Shown: piece after piece, positions 43,001-58,000 of the stretch | How positions within the stretch are numbered: position 1 is the first letter of the stretch | Layout: each line of letters opens with the position of its first letter | The notes under the pieces: generated by a model | Told to the model about the DNA's origin: nothing | The model's input: the letters and a program-made list of their open reading frames with translations, nothing else | The model's database searches: none | Program-made: the position numbers and the translations under genes | From: Hippopus hippopus | Taxonomy: Eukaryota > Mollusca > Bivalvia > Cardiida > Cardiidae | NCBI GenBank assembly: GCA_946811185.2 | Contig: OX328112.1 | Location: forward strand, 11,557,215 to 11,621,214 | DNA length: 64,000 nt | Direction of reading: 5' to 3'

Positions 43001-46000
43001 CACAGTTGTTTTAGTGTTGATCTAAGATTCTATTATTAATCATAACAAAAGTTTTAAGTTATGCATTCAGTATGCATTGTCAGTACTACCGTCATTTCGA
43101 TTTCTTTTATTCTAGGATGCATTATGCCACTTTCAACAGTATTTCAGTCATATCAATGAGACAAATCACACATTCATGTGTATGTCCTGGGTTTCATCAG
43201 TACCAGGTCAGGGCTTTGAAGTGTGTTGCAAGAAGAAATTCTGCTGGTAAAAAGTCCAGCGTCTTTAGAAAGAATCAAAACTGATCACTGATCAATGCTT
43301 GTCATCTTAGAAGTAAACATTCTCTGAAAAATTGTACATTCCACCAAAACATGTACTTGGAATAAACAGGGATGGTGTATTAAACATGGCCCAACTGATG
43401 TGGCACAGCTAAATGAGTAGAAAATAGGTAATTTTATTTCATGCATTTTGATAGTTTATCGAGAAATAACAGTAAATTATGGTTTGATATTTCATGATTA
43501 CGACTTGTGAAAAATACCAATTTCATATTTTGTAACTCTTAAATTGAAGGCGGAAAACAGTGGTTCCCTGAAATGAACCAGTATTATTAAATGTGTGCAT
43601 TCTTGAATAATACAAGATTATGCTAAATATATAACAGCATGAAACAAAGAGGATCAGAGTTAAGCAGAATACAAGGATTTTTGGGTGCAAGAAAGTAAAT
43701 GGGGAGAAAAATACACTAAAAGGAAAAAGGGTGAATTTTTCTTTTTTTAACAATTTTTTTCTGCTCAAACACAGACAAACTACCACTTTTGACCTTCTGT
43801 CAGCAAAAAACTTGTGATCTTGTTCAGACAAAAATTTTGTTTAAAAAGAGTTTATAAAGTCAATTTAAGAAAGAATGCTGTGGTCTCTTTACTCTTTACC
43901 GCACAATCCCTAGTTTTAACGACCCTGTGAAAGAAGCCTTTTGAAAACATTGTGGGAAAAGGAAAAAATGCTGGTAACCAGCATTTTCTCCTTTTCCCAC
44001 AGTGTTTTCTACTCTGTCAGTGACAAATTCCATCATATGAGCCACATTTATAATGTCGTCTGCAAAGACTTTCAATTTCGACAAGTCTGCATTTTTCTCG
44101 TGTGGTAATGGGTTAACCATTTACCTGACAAACTGTTTCGTTGAAATGATATCCCCACCAAAAAAGGTCTTTTTTGATAGAAAGATATAAGAGATATTGT
44201 TTTTTGCATGTACATGTGGCCTTTTTTGTTAATTGTCCATAATGAAATTAAACATTAAGGCCCCTTTTTCCATGACATGGCATTTCATAAAACAAAAGCA
44301 AGTAATGATTGTGGCTTATGATAAACAATATAAATATGGAGTTTCATAAAATTTTATCCAGTAGTTAGAGAATAATACTGTGTTGAAAAGACCCTGAAAA
44401 AGACGGCTTCAGAAAATATTGTGTGAAAAGGGCATTTTCTCCTTTTCCTCAGTGTTTTCTACACTTTCAAAGACATCTCTCATCATTTGAGCCAAATTTG
44501 ATGTCTGCAAAATCTTTTGAATTTATCATTTATTAAAAAGTTTGAAGTGTTCCAAATCAAAACTATGGGTTGCCTTTATACACTGGTTGTCTCTAAGAAA
44601 GGCTTGACTACAGTGTATAAGAGCAGCACCCTGGTAAAAGGGGGTTTCTAACATGACACGTGAATTCGGCTCTATAAAGACAGTGCAATGAAAGCGTGAT
44701 AAAATCTATGTTATTCTGTGTAGAGTGTCATCATTATATATAGAGTGACTTCATTCTGTATAAAGTAAGTAAGTTATTCAATGGAATATAATCTGCATCC
44801 TTGTTTTTACTCTAAGTATGAACTTGTTTTCCTTTGATTAAGAGTTGGTCATGTTAGAATCGAAATAATCTTCTTTCTGTCGTGGTTTATTGTTCAATAA
44901 ACCACGTTGCGAGTTATGAGGCACAATGAATAAACCACTCGGGCTATCGCCCTCATGGATTATTTATTGTGCCTCATAACTCACAACTGTGGTTTATTGA
45001 ACGATAAACCACGATAGAAAGAAGATTATTTCTTAATTAATGCATTTCCATGATGCATTGTGTCAAGCAAGTCATCATATAATGATTCATAAAGCTCATT
45101 TTGTCAAGCAACCAGCTGATCTAGAGGTAGACTGGTCCCTTGACATGCATAAAATTATCCAATAGCAGAAAGTTTCTACTCATGTCAGCCTGCGCGGACT
45201 GCGCAGGCCGACATGGGTCAATACTTTTTGAAGATGCATGATTAAACCCCCTTTTCATAGAAAATGGCTCATAACAAATACATGCTAGAATCTGACTATC
45301 TATCTACCTGTGCTTGCACTTGACTCAGGTTGGCTGGTTGGGAGACAGCCGGGCGTACTGGCACTGCAGGTACTTGAGGGGGTGCAGGGAACTGTGGGAT
45401 AGGGATCTGATATGCAGGGGGTGGGGCGGGATATACCACTGTCTGTCCAATCATGTGTGGTGACCCTATAACTGACACTGGGATAGTCGAGCTTGCAATG
45501 GTACCAGGTTGAAATACTGGTTGCCCACTGATTGACTGGGGAGTTGCTTGTCTCAATGGTGCGCCCTGACTGTGGGCTGGAGGGGGAGGGGGCACCCTAG
45601 GGGTCACAGGGACAATGTGAGGGGGTGGGGGTCCCCTTGCAAGAACAATCTGTGGGTTTGGTACGTTGCCCTGAACAACTGAAATGAAAAGAATATTGTA
45701 GATGAACAAAAAAAGACATGAAATGATCAATAATTAGTTCATTTATGTCACTATGGAAAGTTCATCTATTCCTACACTCATGCAATTTCTTGAACACTTT
45801 AATGAACAATCACATGTTTAATAACCCTGGAGAAGAAAGCCTTTGAAAGGATTGAGGGAAAAGAGGAAAATACTGGTTACTAGCATTTTCCCACAATGTT
45901 TTCTTTTCCTTTAGTCAAAGTCTACAATTTGAGTGGAGCATCTGAAAATGCTTTCAATTTGGACCAGTCTAAAATTTTATCATTTGGTAGAGTTAACCTG

Positions 46001-49000
46001 TTACCAGGCGACAAATGTTTGGACTCAACCATTTTGAAAGCATGTCTGACAGGTGGTCTTCATCCATTCAAAGACAAATTCCATCATTTCAGCTACATTT
46101 GGTTTGTCGCATACAATGATTTTAATTGGGAAGAGTCTAAAATTTTATCAAATGGTATGGAGAGTAGCATGAAGTTTCATCCACATCAATGATTGATTGT
46201 ATAGTGTTTAACGCCGTTTTCAACATTAATTTAGTTATATCGTGCCGACCAGTGCACCTATCCATGCCTTCCTGGAGTCTCTTTTACAAGTACTCCACAC
46301 AATTTTCTTTCTAAGCCACTGGCTGCTTTCCCACGTAACCATCCTTGAGACAATGGTCAGCGGTGGGAGAGGAATGAATCCTGTCACAATGACTATCATC
46401 AATCCTTGGAAAGAATTTGGCCGAGCTATGGATCAAACCCATGACCTCGTTCTCAAGTCCTGCATGCTACTGACTGAGCTACTGGGGCTCATCCCATCCA
46501 CATCAAAGTATTACAGGTTACAACTTCTAACTTGAGAGGTTACTGGTAAAACCTGACATCTACACAGAAAGAAGAGAGGCAGGTAAGTGCTTCTACCTGC
46601 AACCCTTTCATGTTAAAATTACAAAGCTTTCGACAGTGTAGATGTGCAGTCTGATCTTTGATCTACACTGTCCACTGTTATATTCTAGATTATGACCAAA
46701 CTGTCTCTTGATCTTGCAGAGGAAATGTATTTTTAGCCTTTGAGAAAATGCAGTTTATTTATTCAGCAGTGAAAGAGATAAGAATTGAGAAATACTCTGT
46801 TCTCCCAAGGGAATATTAAAGCTAACATGAGCACCGCATGCAAGTGCCAAGCCTCAGCTGCAAGCACTTGATTTTCAGTGAAAATTCTAAGTTGAAAAAG
46901 GGGCATGACTGTGTTAAAATACTTTGATGGTTACCTGCCCCTGTTGTATGGTTTCCCTTTAAATAGTCAACAACTTGTCCAGGTTTGAAGTAAATACCTT
47001 CACTAATAACAGAGCTATCACAAAATGTAAATTTATTTTTTGCACAACAATGACGATGATGTAGATGACATCAGGGCTATGACAATACCTTGATGTTTTC
47101 TTTGAAAACAGCCAAGCTATTAAACGAAAACTTTTAAAATTAATAACATACCTTGACCTTTTTGCACTGAAGTAGGTGACTGGTTCAAAGACTGTCTCAT
47201 TACTATAGGCTGTTGTGGATTGACTGGTTTAGGTGGACTAAATTCTAAAAAAAACAAAAAAAATATGAACAAAATTAACAACAATTCTATGATTAATTCT
47301 GCACCTGAAGTCACAATGTTTTTTCGAGATAATTCTTAGCCCCTTAATAAAGAATCCCAACTTTTAAGAACTCTGAGAAAAAAAAAATTTTGAAAACATT
47401 GAGGAAAAAGGAGAGAATGCTGTTTACCAGCATTTTCTCCTTTTTCCACAATGTTTTCTACTACAGACAAATTTCATGTTTTGAGTAACATTTGTCCTCT
47501 GCTAATTCTTTCAATTTGGGTGTCTTAAATTCTCTCCTATGACAAAGAGTTAAAAGATAACTTTTCATTCAAATTAGCAAGAGGGCCATAATGGCCCTGT
47601 ATCGCTCCACTTCTTTAAAGATAAACATATAATAATTAACATAGACAGAGCATTCATCTGTAAGAAGCCTGTGTTACAAAAAAATTTCAAAAAGAAAATG
47701 TTAGTTTATTTCGTGCTTCCTGCAATTTCTTATAATGTTTCAGTAATCATTATGGTGACAAGTGCACCTGGAAGGGTAAATCTGGAGCTGGATACACAAG
47801 GCTCTTTCTAAGCCATTTATTTCATAACATACATTTGCATTTCAACATAAATACTTTACCAAACAACAAACTTTTGGACTAGACCAAATTGAAAGCATTA
47901 GCAGATGATAAATTAATCCTTTACCACACAATCCCGACTTTTAACGACCCTGAAGGAGAAGCCTTTTAAAAACATTATGGAAAAAGTAGAAAATGCTGGT
48001 AACCAGCATTTTCTCCTTTTCCCACAATGTTTTCTACCTTTTCAAAGACAAATTCATTAATAAGGTTACATTTAACAGATTGGTTGATAGACTGTGTTGT
48101 GTATAACATCCTTTTCAGCATTATTTCAGTCATATTGTGGCGGCCAGAGCATCTATCCATGCTTTCCTGGAATTTTTTCTTTACAAACCACTGGCTCCCT
48201 TCCTGCATAACAATTTTCGAAACAATGGTCAGCGGTGAAAGGAATGAATCCTGTTGCAATGACTATCATGAATCCTCGAAAGAATTTCCTGAACCGGGGA
48301 TCAAACCAGCAACCCCCTGTTTTCAAGTCCTGTATGCTTCTGACTGAGCTACCAGGGCTCGGAAGACTAAATTTAAACTTTCATCTGCAAATGCTTTCAA
48401 GTTTGACAAGTCTATACTTTTTTTGTGTGGTATAGACTAAAATGTCGCTCAAATGATGATTTCTGTCTTTGATTGGGTAGAAAAACATTGTGGGAAAAGG
48501 ACCTAATACTGGTTCAAGCATGTTCTTCTTTTTTCAAGTTTTCAAAAAGCCTTTTTTCTTCAGGGTCGTTAAAACTTGGGATTGTATGGTAAAGAGTTAG
48601 AGAATTTAATGGCATGTGTAAATCAACCTACTCTGTGGATAAGGTGCTTGAAGAATAGTTGCCGGCTGTCCATGTGGCAAGGGATGTTGGGCAATCTCCC
48701 CGTCTTGTCCTGCAGCCGTGTCAGTCGCTACCCTCTGCCTCTGAGATGAGTAACGCTTGTTTGAACGCTGCGATACATCTTGGGTCTGGACTTGATGCTG
48801 TTGTTGTTGCTGCTGTTGTTGTTGTCGTTTGCGTTCTTGTTGTTCTTTTTGTTGTTGTTGTAGTCTGGGTGGCAGCTGTGGCTGATGCTTCATGCCACCA
48901 GAGGGACCTATATCATGATGCAATAGGCAAAAACATTAGCACCATTCTCTGGTAAAAGGGGGTTTACTGAATCTGTGATCCATTATACCAAGCAAGTCAT

Positions 49001-52000
49001 TATACAATTATGGATCCATAAAATCCATTTTGTCTCACAATTCAAATTTTATCTGAAGGCAAAATGGTTCTTTGACATGCAAAATTTGAAAATAGCAATA
49101 GGTTTTGACTCATGTCAGTCTGCACAGGCTGACATGGGTTGATACCTTTTGCAGATGCATTAAGCCCCCTTTTCATATAGCATGACTCAAATTCACCAAG
49201 TCCTTCCAAAAAGGTATTCAAAAGTATTCAGAAAGTGTTACAAGTAAGTTTATTACAACATCAAAATGCTGTAAATTTTTTACTAACAACGTAAAACCAT
49301 TTTAAGCTTCAACCATATACAAACAGTTTAACCTACCTAATGCAGACGGCTTTAGAAAATAATAAGGGAATGTGTTAACCAGCATTTTCTGCTTTTCCCA
49401 TAAGGTTTCCTATCATTCTATAAAGAAATCTTTGAGTATTAACCCTTTACCACACAATGCCGATTTTATATGACCCTGGGAAGGAAGCCTGTGAAGATGA
49501 CAATCTGTCATTGTAAGGTTGGTCCAAGTGTTAGTGGCTAACAGAGAATTTAATTTCAAAACTAGGTTAAAACCTGCCACATACCTGTGTCTTTTTTTAC
49601 TTGTTGCCTGATTTAAAAATTCTTTTTTCTGCCAGCAACTAACATATGGCCCAACCACACAATAACAGACTGTCATCTCCACAATATCTTCCATACTTTT
49701 AAATGGTATGATTTAAATTATGTATTATGACACCTGTTTTGATATTTTGGCCTTTACTGGGCCTTTAAATTTTCATAATAATTATTCTTTTATTATACCT
49801 ACCTTGATTTGAAGAATCTTTTCTGTCGTCTGGCCCTTGTCGTGCATCACCAGAACCTGAATCCTAAGATATATAAAGAAATTTATTTCATGCTTTCCTG
49901 TAGGTTATCGAGAAATATCGGTGAAATATATTTTGATATTTCATGGTTACGGCCAGTGAAAATACCGATTTTTATATACTAACTCTTCAATTGAAGGCGG
50001 AAACAGTTGATCCTGTGCACTAGTTACCTAGGTAAAATGTGCGTGCCTCACAACCAGATGGAAATATGATGTAATTTACCTTACATTTCTCGCGCTTGAG
50101 GTAATATTGTAATGCGTTGCTATGCGGAGGGGGTACGCCATGGGGAATAACCAAAAAGAACTGTACTGGATTTTGATTAAGTCCCCCTGAGAAACAATTA
50201 AAAGCATGAAATAAATAGAATATTTGTTTTTTTCAGTGAAAGATCGAAATTTATTTCATCTTGTGAACATCATCGGTAATATTTTCATGAGTGGCGCAGC
50301 CACGAGTGAAAATATTACCGATGATGTTTACGAGATGAAATAAATTTCGATCTTTCACCGTAAAAAACGAATATCCTCTATATATCAAAATTATAAAAGT
50401 TATCTTGTTTTCAAAGAGTATACATGTACTTTGCTTGTTTGTACGGTGCTCAACACTGTTTTCAACTTTCAGTTATATCACAGTGGCCAGTGCACCTTTC
50501 CATGCTTTCCTGGAGTTCCTTTTACAAGTACTTTTCTTCCAAAGCCACTGGTTGCTTTCACACACAATGATCCTCAAAACAATGATCAGCGGTGAGACAG
50601 GAAAGAATCCTGTCACAATCACTATAATCAATCCTACGAAAAGATTTGCAAGGTTGGAGATACGAACTAGTGAAACCCTGGTTTTAAGTCTTGTATGCTA
50701 CCAACTAGCTACACGGCTAGGCAAGAGAGGAATGAATCATGTTGCAATGAGTATCATTTATCCTTTAGCGTTTTACCACTAAACAATGCAGGACCCTTTG
50801 TGAGAACCAGAACAATACTCATTTGCTGACAGTCCTGACCAGAAGCAAAGCAAATCCACAAACCTGCCCTCTATTCCCAAGATGACGGCCTTTATCCTTT
50901 GCCATCGATCGTCTACTTCCTCCCTCAGTCACAGTAACGTTAAAATCATGCATGTCCTCTTTCTGTATTTGTCCATATTCTATTTCATCATATTCTAAAT
51001 TGTCCGTGACTGATATTTCATCGTCCATAGCTGACAAGCTATAATAAGACTTTGGCGAGGGCTTGCTGTATGTACTCCCAGATTTTCTGTCCGTATCTCC
51101 TTGATATGAATAACCTGACACATTGCTTCTTTTGACTTCCCTTGTTGGTGACTGACTCTTCTGAAAATCTTTAGGTTCACTTCTATCTTGGTTTCTACCG
51201 CCACTATTTTGTCGTTCATATCGACTAGGACCATCTCTCTTATATTCCCCTGATTTTTGTCGATTGTATCCACCACTGTTTTGACGATCATATGTGTTTG
51301 TACCTTCACGGTTACTTTCCCTGGATACTTCACTCCTTCCACTGCCGTATTCATCTCTATTAAATCGATTAGTGTTACTGCTATTACCTCCCTTGAACTT
51401 ATCATTTCTGTAATTATCTCCCTTGTTAGTATAATCGCCATAATTTCTCCTAGTGTCTCCTCGCTCATCAATATTCTCCCTTGGAATATCCCTATAATTC
51501 CCTCTCTTATCTTGGCCACGATAATTGTCCCTATTATTACCAAAATTATCTCGATTACCAAAATTATCTCTTTTCTCATAATTTTGTCTATTTGAATAAT
51601 TGTCTTTACCACTAAATGTATTTCTATTGTTGTAATTATCTCTTCTTGAATAATTATCTCTGTTTCCATAATTATCCTTCCTTTCATAATTATCATTGTT
51701 CCTCTGCCCATAATTGTCATCACGACTGGTATAATTCCTATCTGACACCGTTCTATCGAACTCATTATCCCTGTTGTTTTCATAATAACCTCTACTATCT
51801 TGCACATAGCTTTCCTTCACATTTGAATAGTTGCCACGGCGTTGACCTTGACCTCTTCTCTGACCTTGACCCCTCCCTCTTCTAGGTCGGTTTTGTTGAT
51901 TTTCTGACTGAGACTGTCTACCATACTCTTCTTGTAATGAAGGATAATCATTACTGTAAGATTTTTTATTGTTCATTCCAGCTGGCAAGAAATCTTGGAA

Positions 52001-55000
52001 ATTGGACTTACTGCCCCGACCTCGTCTGTAAAAAGACAAAACTTTGGTCAAATTTTGGACCAGTATTTACCAACTATCCTGTGTTCCATTTTTATTCCTA
52101 TTCTACAGAAAGTAACACAACTTCTGATTGGCTAAACCAATGGTTTAGCCTATCAAAAAATGTGTTACTTTCAAATTCTGAAATCTCTTGAGAATAAGAC
52201 TAAGAAGATTCTTAAGAATGGTTGGTTAATACAGACCCAAGGTAGAGATTCTGGGCAAAGGTTCAGCTAAAATAGAAAAATGTTCTATCATAAAGCATAA
52301 TGAATTGTGACCTTGTTTCCTTTCAAGTTTATCTGATATTTACTTTCAACCCTTTACCACACAATCCTGAATTTTAACGACCCTGAAGAAAGAAGGCTTC
52401 TGAAAACATTGTGGGAAAAAGAGAAAATGCTGGTAACCAGCATTTTCTCCTTTTCCCACAATATTTTCTACTCTATCAAAGAAAAATTATTTCATATGAG
52501 CCACATTGAAACTGTCATCTGCAAATGCTTTCAATTTGGACAGGTCTAAAATTTTGTTGTGCAGTAAAGGGTTAGTTATATTTATAACCCCTATTTCTGG
52601 AGGTTTGTGGGGCAACTACCTCCTCTGTCAGTAAATCTTGGCAGAGTACTGAAATTTTGAATATTCTTTACTAAAGTACATTTTCAGACCCAACTCAGGT
52701 GAATTTTGGCATGAGAGAGAGAGAGAGAAGAAACTGACAGATCAGAGAGAGACAGATACAGAGCAACAGAAAAAGAAAGAGAGAGACAGATCAGAGAGAG
52801 ACAGATAGAAAATGTCAGAGAAAGAGAGAAAGATCAGAGAGAGAGAAAAAAAGGCAAAGAGAGAGAAAGAGAGGATGAGAGAGAGAAAGAGAAAGAGAGA
52901 GATCAGAGAGAGAGGGGGCTTTCTAAAGTAATTTCTCAATTACCTTGGTTTTCTATTCAATCTTGGTGCACTCTCCGGTGGCTTATCATCCATTGTTATG
53001 TCATATCCGTATAAAGCTATGAGCTCCTCCCTAGATTTGGGTGCTTGATCTAAAATGTCAAACTTGTCGTGCATCCAACGACTGTCGTCTTTCCACAATT
53101 TGCCTTTACCCCTGAAATAGTTCAACAGCCAAGGAGTACTACAAGCACTGTCTTTGAAGTTTTACACTTAACAGTCCAAACTGTATTAATCTTTTACCAC
53201 ATGATCCAGAGTTTTAACAAACCTGAAGAAGAAAGCTTTGAAAATATTGTGGGAAAAGGAGGAAATGCTGGTAATCAGCATTTTCTCCTTTTCCCACAAT
53301 GTTTTCTATCCTTACACAGAAAATCTAAACCTTTGAGTCACATTTAATTTGTCTGCAACTGCTTTCAATTAGGTCAAGTGTAAAATTTTTGGACATGAGG
53401 TAAGAGTTAATCCTTTATCCCACATTTTCCTGTTTCAATGACTTCGGGCAGTAGGCCTTTGAAAAAGTTTGTACCTTTTCCACAATAATTTCTAACATTT
53501 CAAAGAATATTTCTTCCATATAGGCTATGATTTTTGAATATGGTGTTTGGTTGAGCACTTTGTTTGTTTGTATTGTTTGTAACACTGTTTTCAAGATTTT
53601 TTCAGATACATAGCTGCAACCACTGCATCTAGCCATGCTTCACTGCAGTTTCTTTTGCCAGTACTTTGAACAATATTCTTCCAATGCCATTAGTTGCTGT
53701 CCACATAACCATCACTGGAACAATACTAAGCAGTGAGAGAGGAATAAATCCGCTTGCAATGACTACCATCAACCGTAAGGAAGAAAGTGGCCGAGCTGAA
53801 GATTCGAACCACCAACCCCATGGTCTCAAGTCCTGTACAATAACAACAGTGGTCCCAGGCCTTGCTAGCAGTTTGTACATGCCAAGGCGAAGCCTACAGA
53901 CAAAGAAAATTTTGCCTTGACTTGTTCTGAAATTTTGACCTTTGCTCATCCATGTACAGAGCTTTTTGAATAAAAAATATATAGTAAAAGAGTCTGTATT
54001 TGCAAAGCATGTATATGCAGACAACACTTACAGAATTGTCTGAGAATCTTAAATAGAGATTCTGCACTCAAGTCGGACCTGAATTCAGATGTGGGACAAA
54101 AACAAGCAACTGATAAAACACAAGGCCATCAAATGAAGGGTTAACTCTTTTTCCATACATTCAAATTTTACCTTGTCCAAACTAAAACAGTTTGTAGATG
54201 GCAAATTCAGTGTGGCTCAAATGATGGGCTTTGTCTGTGAAGGGTTAGAATAAATTGTGGTAAATGGAGAAAATGCTGGTTATCAACATTTTCTCCTTTT
54301 CCCAGAATGTTTTCTATAGCCTCTTTCATATGGGACATTAAAACATTTTTAACACACACTAAAAGTGTCAAGTTGATAAATTAAATGTGACTCAAACAAA
54401 GGAATTTGTCTGTGAATAGAAAACATTGTGGGAAAAGGAGAAAATGCTGGTCACCAGCATTTTCTCCTTTTCCCACAATGTTTTCTAAGGCCTTAATCCT
54501 ATAAACTGTTAATACATGGAATTGTTTGATAAAAGGCCTAGGGATGAATAAACTCTATACCTTTTTTCTTCGGGTTCTGCGGTGTTGACGGGCACCTCTT
54601 CATCCGGATCAAGTCTCATATCATGCTCGTAAAATGCACCTTTACGAGGAATGTAAGCGGGATTTTTCTTATCTTCGTCGTCATCTAAATTCTCGTCAGG
54701 TTGCTCCTACAATGTATAATAGTATAAAATCTTCCTTTTTCTCACTTTATTTGTTGGTTTATTTCTTTGGTGTTTAAAGAAATTTTCAACATAATTTTAG
54801 TTATACAATGGCAGCTAATGGTCCTGTCCATGCTTTCTTAAGTTTTTCATTTAATCAGCACTTTGATTTGTACAAGATTCTTTCAATGCTGCCAGCTGCT
54901 TTTCCACATAAGTATCTGTAAGACAATGTTCAGGGGTGAGAGAGAGTAATGTAGTTCAGAGATCAGAATGCAGCTCCTGGCTTCTGAGCTGTCTGATCTT

Positions 55001-58000
55001 GATCAACACTGTCTGCAACAGTAACTTAAACCTTTACCAATAATCATGGATTAAAATGACCCTGGAAAAGAAGCCTTTTAAAATGTTTTGGGAACAGGAG
55101 AAAATGTTTTCTACTCTATCGAGGACAAAGTCCGCCATCTGAGCCACCTATAATCTGTCATCTGCAAATGCTTTCATTTTGGACAAGTCAAAAATTATGT
55201 TGTAAGAGTTAATTTTATTCCTGCACCTGGAGAGCTAACGTGGCTATTCTTCAAAAACTCCCTATGCACAATTACCAGCTTGACTGTTTTCAAAGAAAAC
55301 ATCAAGTTATTGTTATAGCAGTGGCGTCGTCTAGGTCGTTGTTGCCATCTGCGTCATTGTACAAAAACTTTGACATCTTATAAAATGTCTGTTATCACTG
55401 AAGATATTTACCTCAAACTTGGACAAGTAATTAACTATCAAAAGGTGAACTTGTACAATAGGGGCAGGTAACTGTAAAATAATTTTGTCACAGTTATGCA
55501 CCATTTTTTTTTTTTAAATTTTCACTGAAAATCAAGTACTTGCAGCCAAGCATTGGCATCTATATGCAGTGCTTTCATTATCATCTAGAAACAGAATGAA
55601 GAAAAAAATGAGAACCACCCTTACTTCACCATCTCCACTTTGTCGCTCTTCATCTATCCGTCCTCCATTCTTTCCATCCCCTTCTTCTTCCGACTCTTCT
55701 TCAGCTGTTACTTCCTCTTCTGTCTCGTATTCACCATCAGAATCTTCTGTCTCCTAGTTGTAACAAAACGACGAACATTTGAACCCTTTTTCAACAAACA
55801 AGTGCATTTTAAATGCACTTGTTTGTTGAAAAAGGGTTCAAATGTTGATGATTTACAAGAAGTCTTTTGACATTACATGGTTTGTTTGGTGTTTAATTAC
55901 ATTTCCAACATTATTTCACTGATATTGCTACAATTACACCTATCCATGCTTACCTGGACTTTCATTCACTTTATTTCCAAGCCACTGGCTACTTCCTCAC
56001 ATAAACAATGTTCAGTGGTGAAAGAGGAATGAATTCTTTCCTAATGTCTATCAACAATCTATGCAGAGAATTTGGCAAAGCTGGGGGGAAGTCAACAAGC
56101 CATCCCCAGATTTCACACCCTGAATCTACGTGAACAACTTTTGAAAACATTGTGATAAATGACGAAAATGTATCATGCTGAAAGTATCAAAAGTTGAATT
56201 ACTTTGAAGTTGACCAATCTGATTCATAAGTTATCATCTTTCTCTAACTCTTAACTGAATGACAAACTCTCAGACCTATTCAAATTGAAAGCATTTGCAG
56301 ACGATAAAAAATGTGGTGCAAATGATACAATTTTCAGTTGAAAAGATAGAAAACTGTGTGGAGAAAGAAAAGGCTGATTACCAGTATTTTCTTCTTTTTC
56401 CACAATAATTTAAAAAATTTGTAAAACTTGTGGTTTGCAGTAAAGAGTTAATAGTTTACCATATTATTAAAAGTTTTAACAAAATGCTGAGAAAGGCAGC
56501 TTTAAAAAAAAACATTATGTGAAGAGGAGAAAATGCTGGTGACCAACATTTTCTCCTTCTTCCACAATGTTTTCTACCCTTTCAAAGACAAATCCAATAA
56601 TTGGAGTAATATTTAATTTGCTGTGTGCAAATCCTTTCAATAGGGCCAAATCTAATATTTTTTGTCTTCTGATAAAAACACAGACTTAAAATTGTCCTCC
56701 ATTTCTTTTCTTCTCTCATCTAACTGACAAAAGTATTCATAAAAAATCTGTTCACCCTTTACCAAATTACACCATAATTTTACAATCTTTACTAATGACC
56801 GAAAAATAGGCATGAGTCACGCTCTTGCAAGAGGAGGTTTAATGGATCTTTGATGCACGGTACCAAGCAAGTCATCACATAATTATGGATTCATGAAGTT
56901 CATTTTGTCTATTAACTCTTTCCTTACTGTTGATGACACCAGAAGCATTTGTGGACGGTGTAGACCAAGATCAGACTGCAGTCTGATCTGTGATCTACAC
57001 TGTCCACTACTTTATTTTAGATTAAGGCCAAATTGTCTCTTGCAGCGGAACTAGGTTTATAACCAATGAAAAAGTGTAAAATAATTACTTGGTAGTAAAT
57101 GAGTTAACCAACTGAATCATAAAGGTAGACCTATCTTTGAACATGCAGAAAATTGACCAACAGCAAAAAGTTTTGACTCTGGTCAGCCTGTGAGGACTGC
57201 GTAGGCTGACCTAGACTGATACTTTCTGAAGATGCAATAAACCTCCTTTTCACAGAGCATGGCTCATATATCGTTTTAAAGCGCATGGACATCCAAGGTC
57301 ATATAGCATACACAACAACCAATGTAATAGTAAAAACCTAGACTAGGAAAGCTGTCGAAAACATAGCGGGAAAAGGAGAAAATCGTGGCACCTGTTAACT
57401 CACCTGTACATCTCTGCTATCATCAGCTGTGCTTTCATACTCTGACAGTTCTGGCTCTGAAAATATGACTACATGTAATTCCAAGTTTTAACTTTCTTTG
57501 CATGTACCTTAACACTTTACCACACATTCCTGTGTTTTAACAACCCTGAGAAAGAAGTCTTTTAGAAAAAACATTATGAGAAAAGAAGAAAATGCTGGTG
57601 ACCAGTATGTCTTTTCTTCCAACAATATTTTCAAGTCTTTTTCCTCTGTGTGTTTAAAATGCCTGATTGTTTTGCATAAAGTAAACCCTTTACCATACAA
57701 TCCTGACTTTTAATGACCCTGAGAAAAAAGGCCTTTTAAAAACATGAATGTATTTCATTTGTGAGGTGTCATATTTAGCACTTAAATTGCCGTTTATATG
57801 TTGCTATTTTTATATATGAAATCAAAAGCACATGCACGCTTAACTAAATTTATGATGAGTATTTATAATTTGTCCAGAATTGTTTATATAATATACAAAT
57901 AAAGGTAAAATACAAAAAGATCAATGAAAACCATGAACTAAATTTGGTGTCAACTTAAATAATTATCTGACGCTCCCTGCCCACATCATTAGCAGTCAAC

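Noticed and set aside
48606..48631. Downstream donor AG/GTTGAT for CASC3 exon 9
   Set aside because: It would put an in-frame stop at the start of exon 10; the GTAGGT donor four bases upstream keeps the frame.
50995..51807. 270-codon frame on the minus strand and plus-strand frames over CASC3 exon 7
   Set aside because: They are alternative-frame shadows of the R/D/N/Y-coding exon; the CASC3 frame is the one that connects by splicing on both sides.
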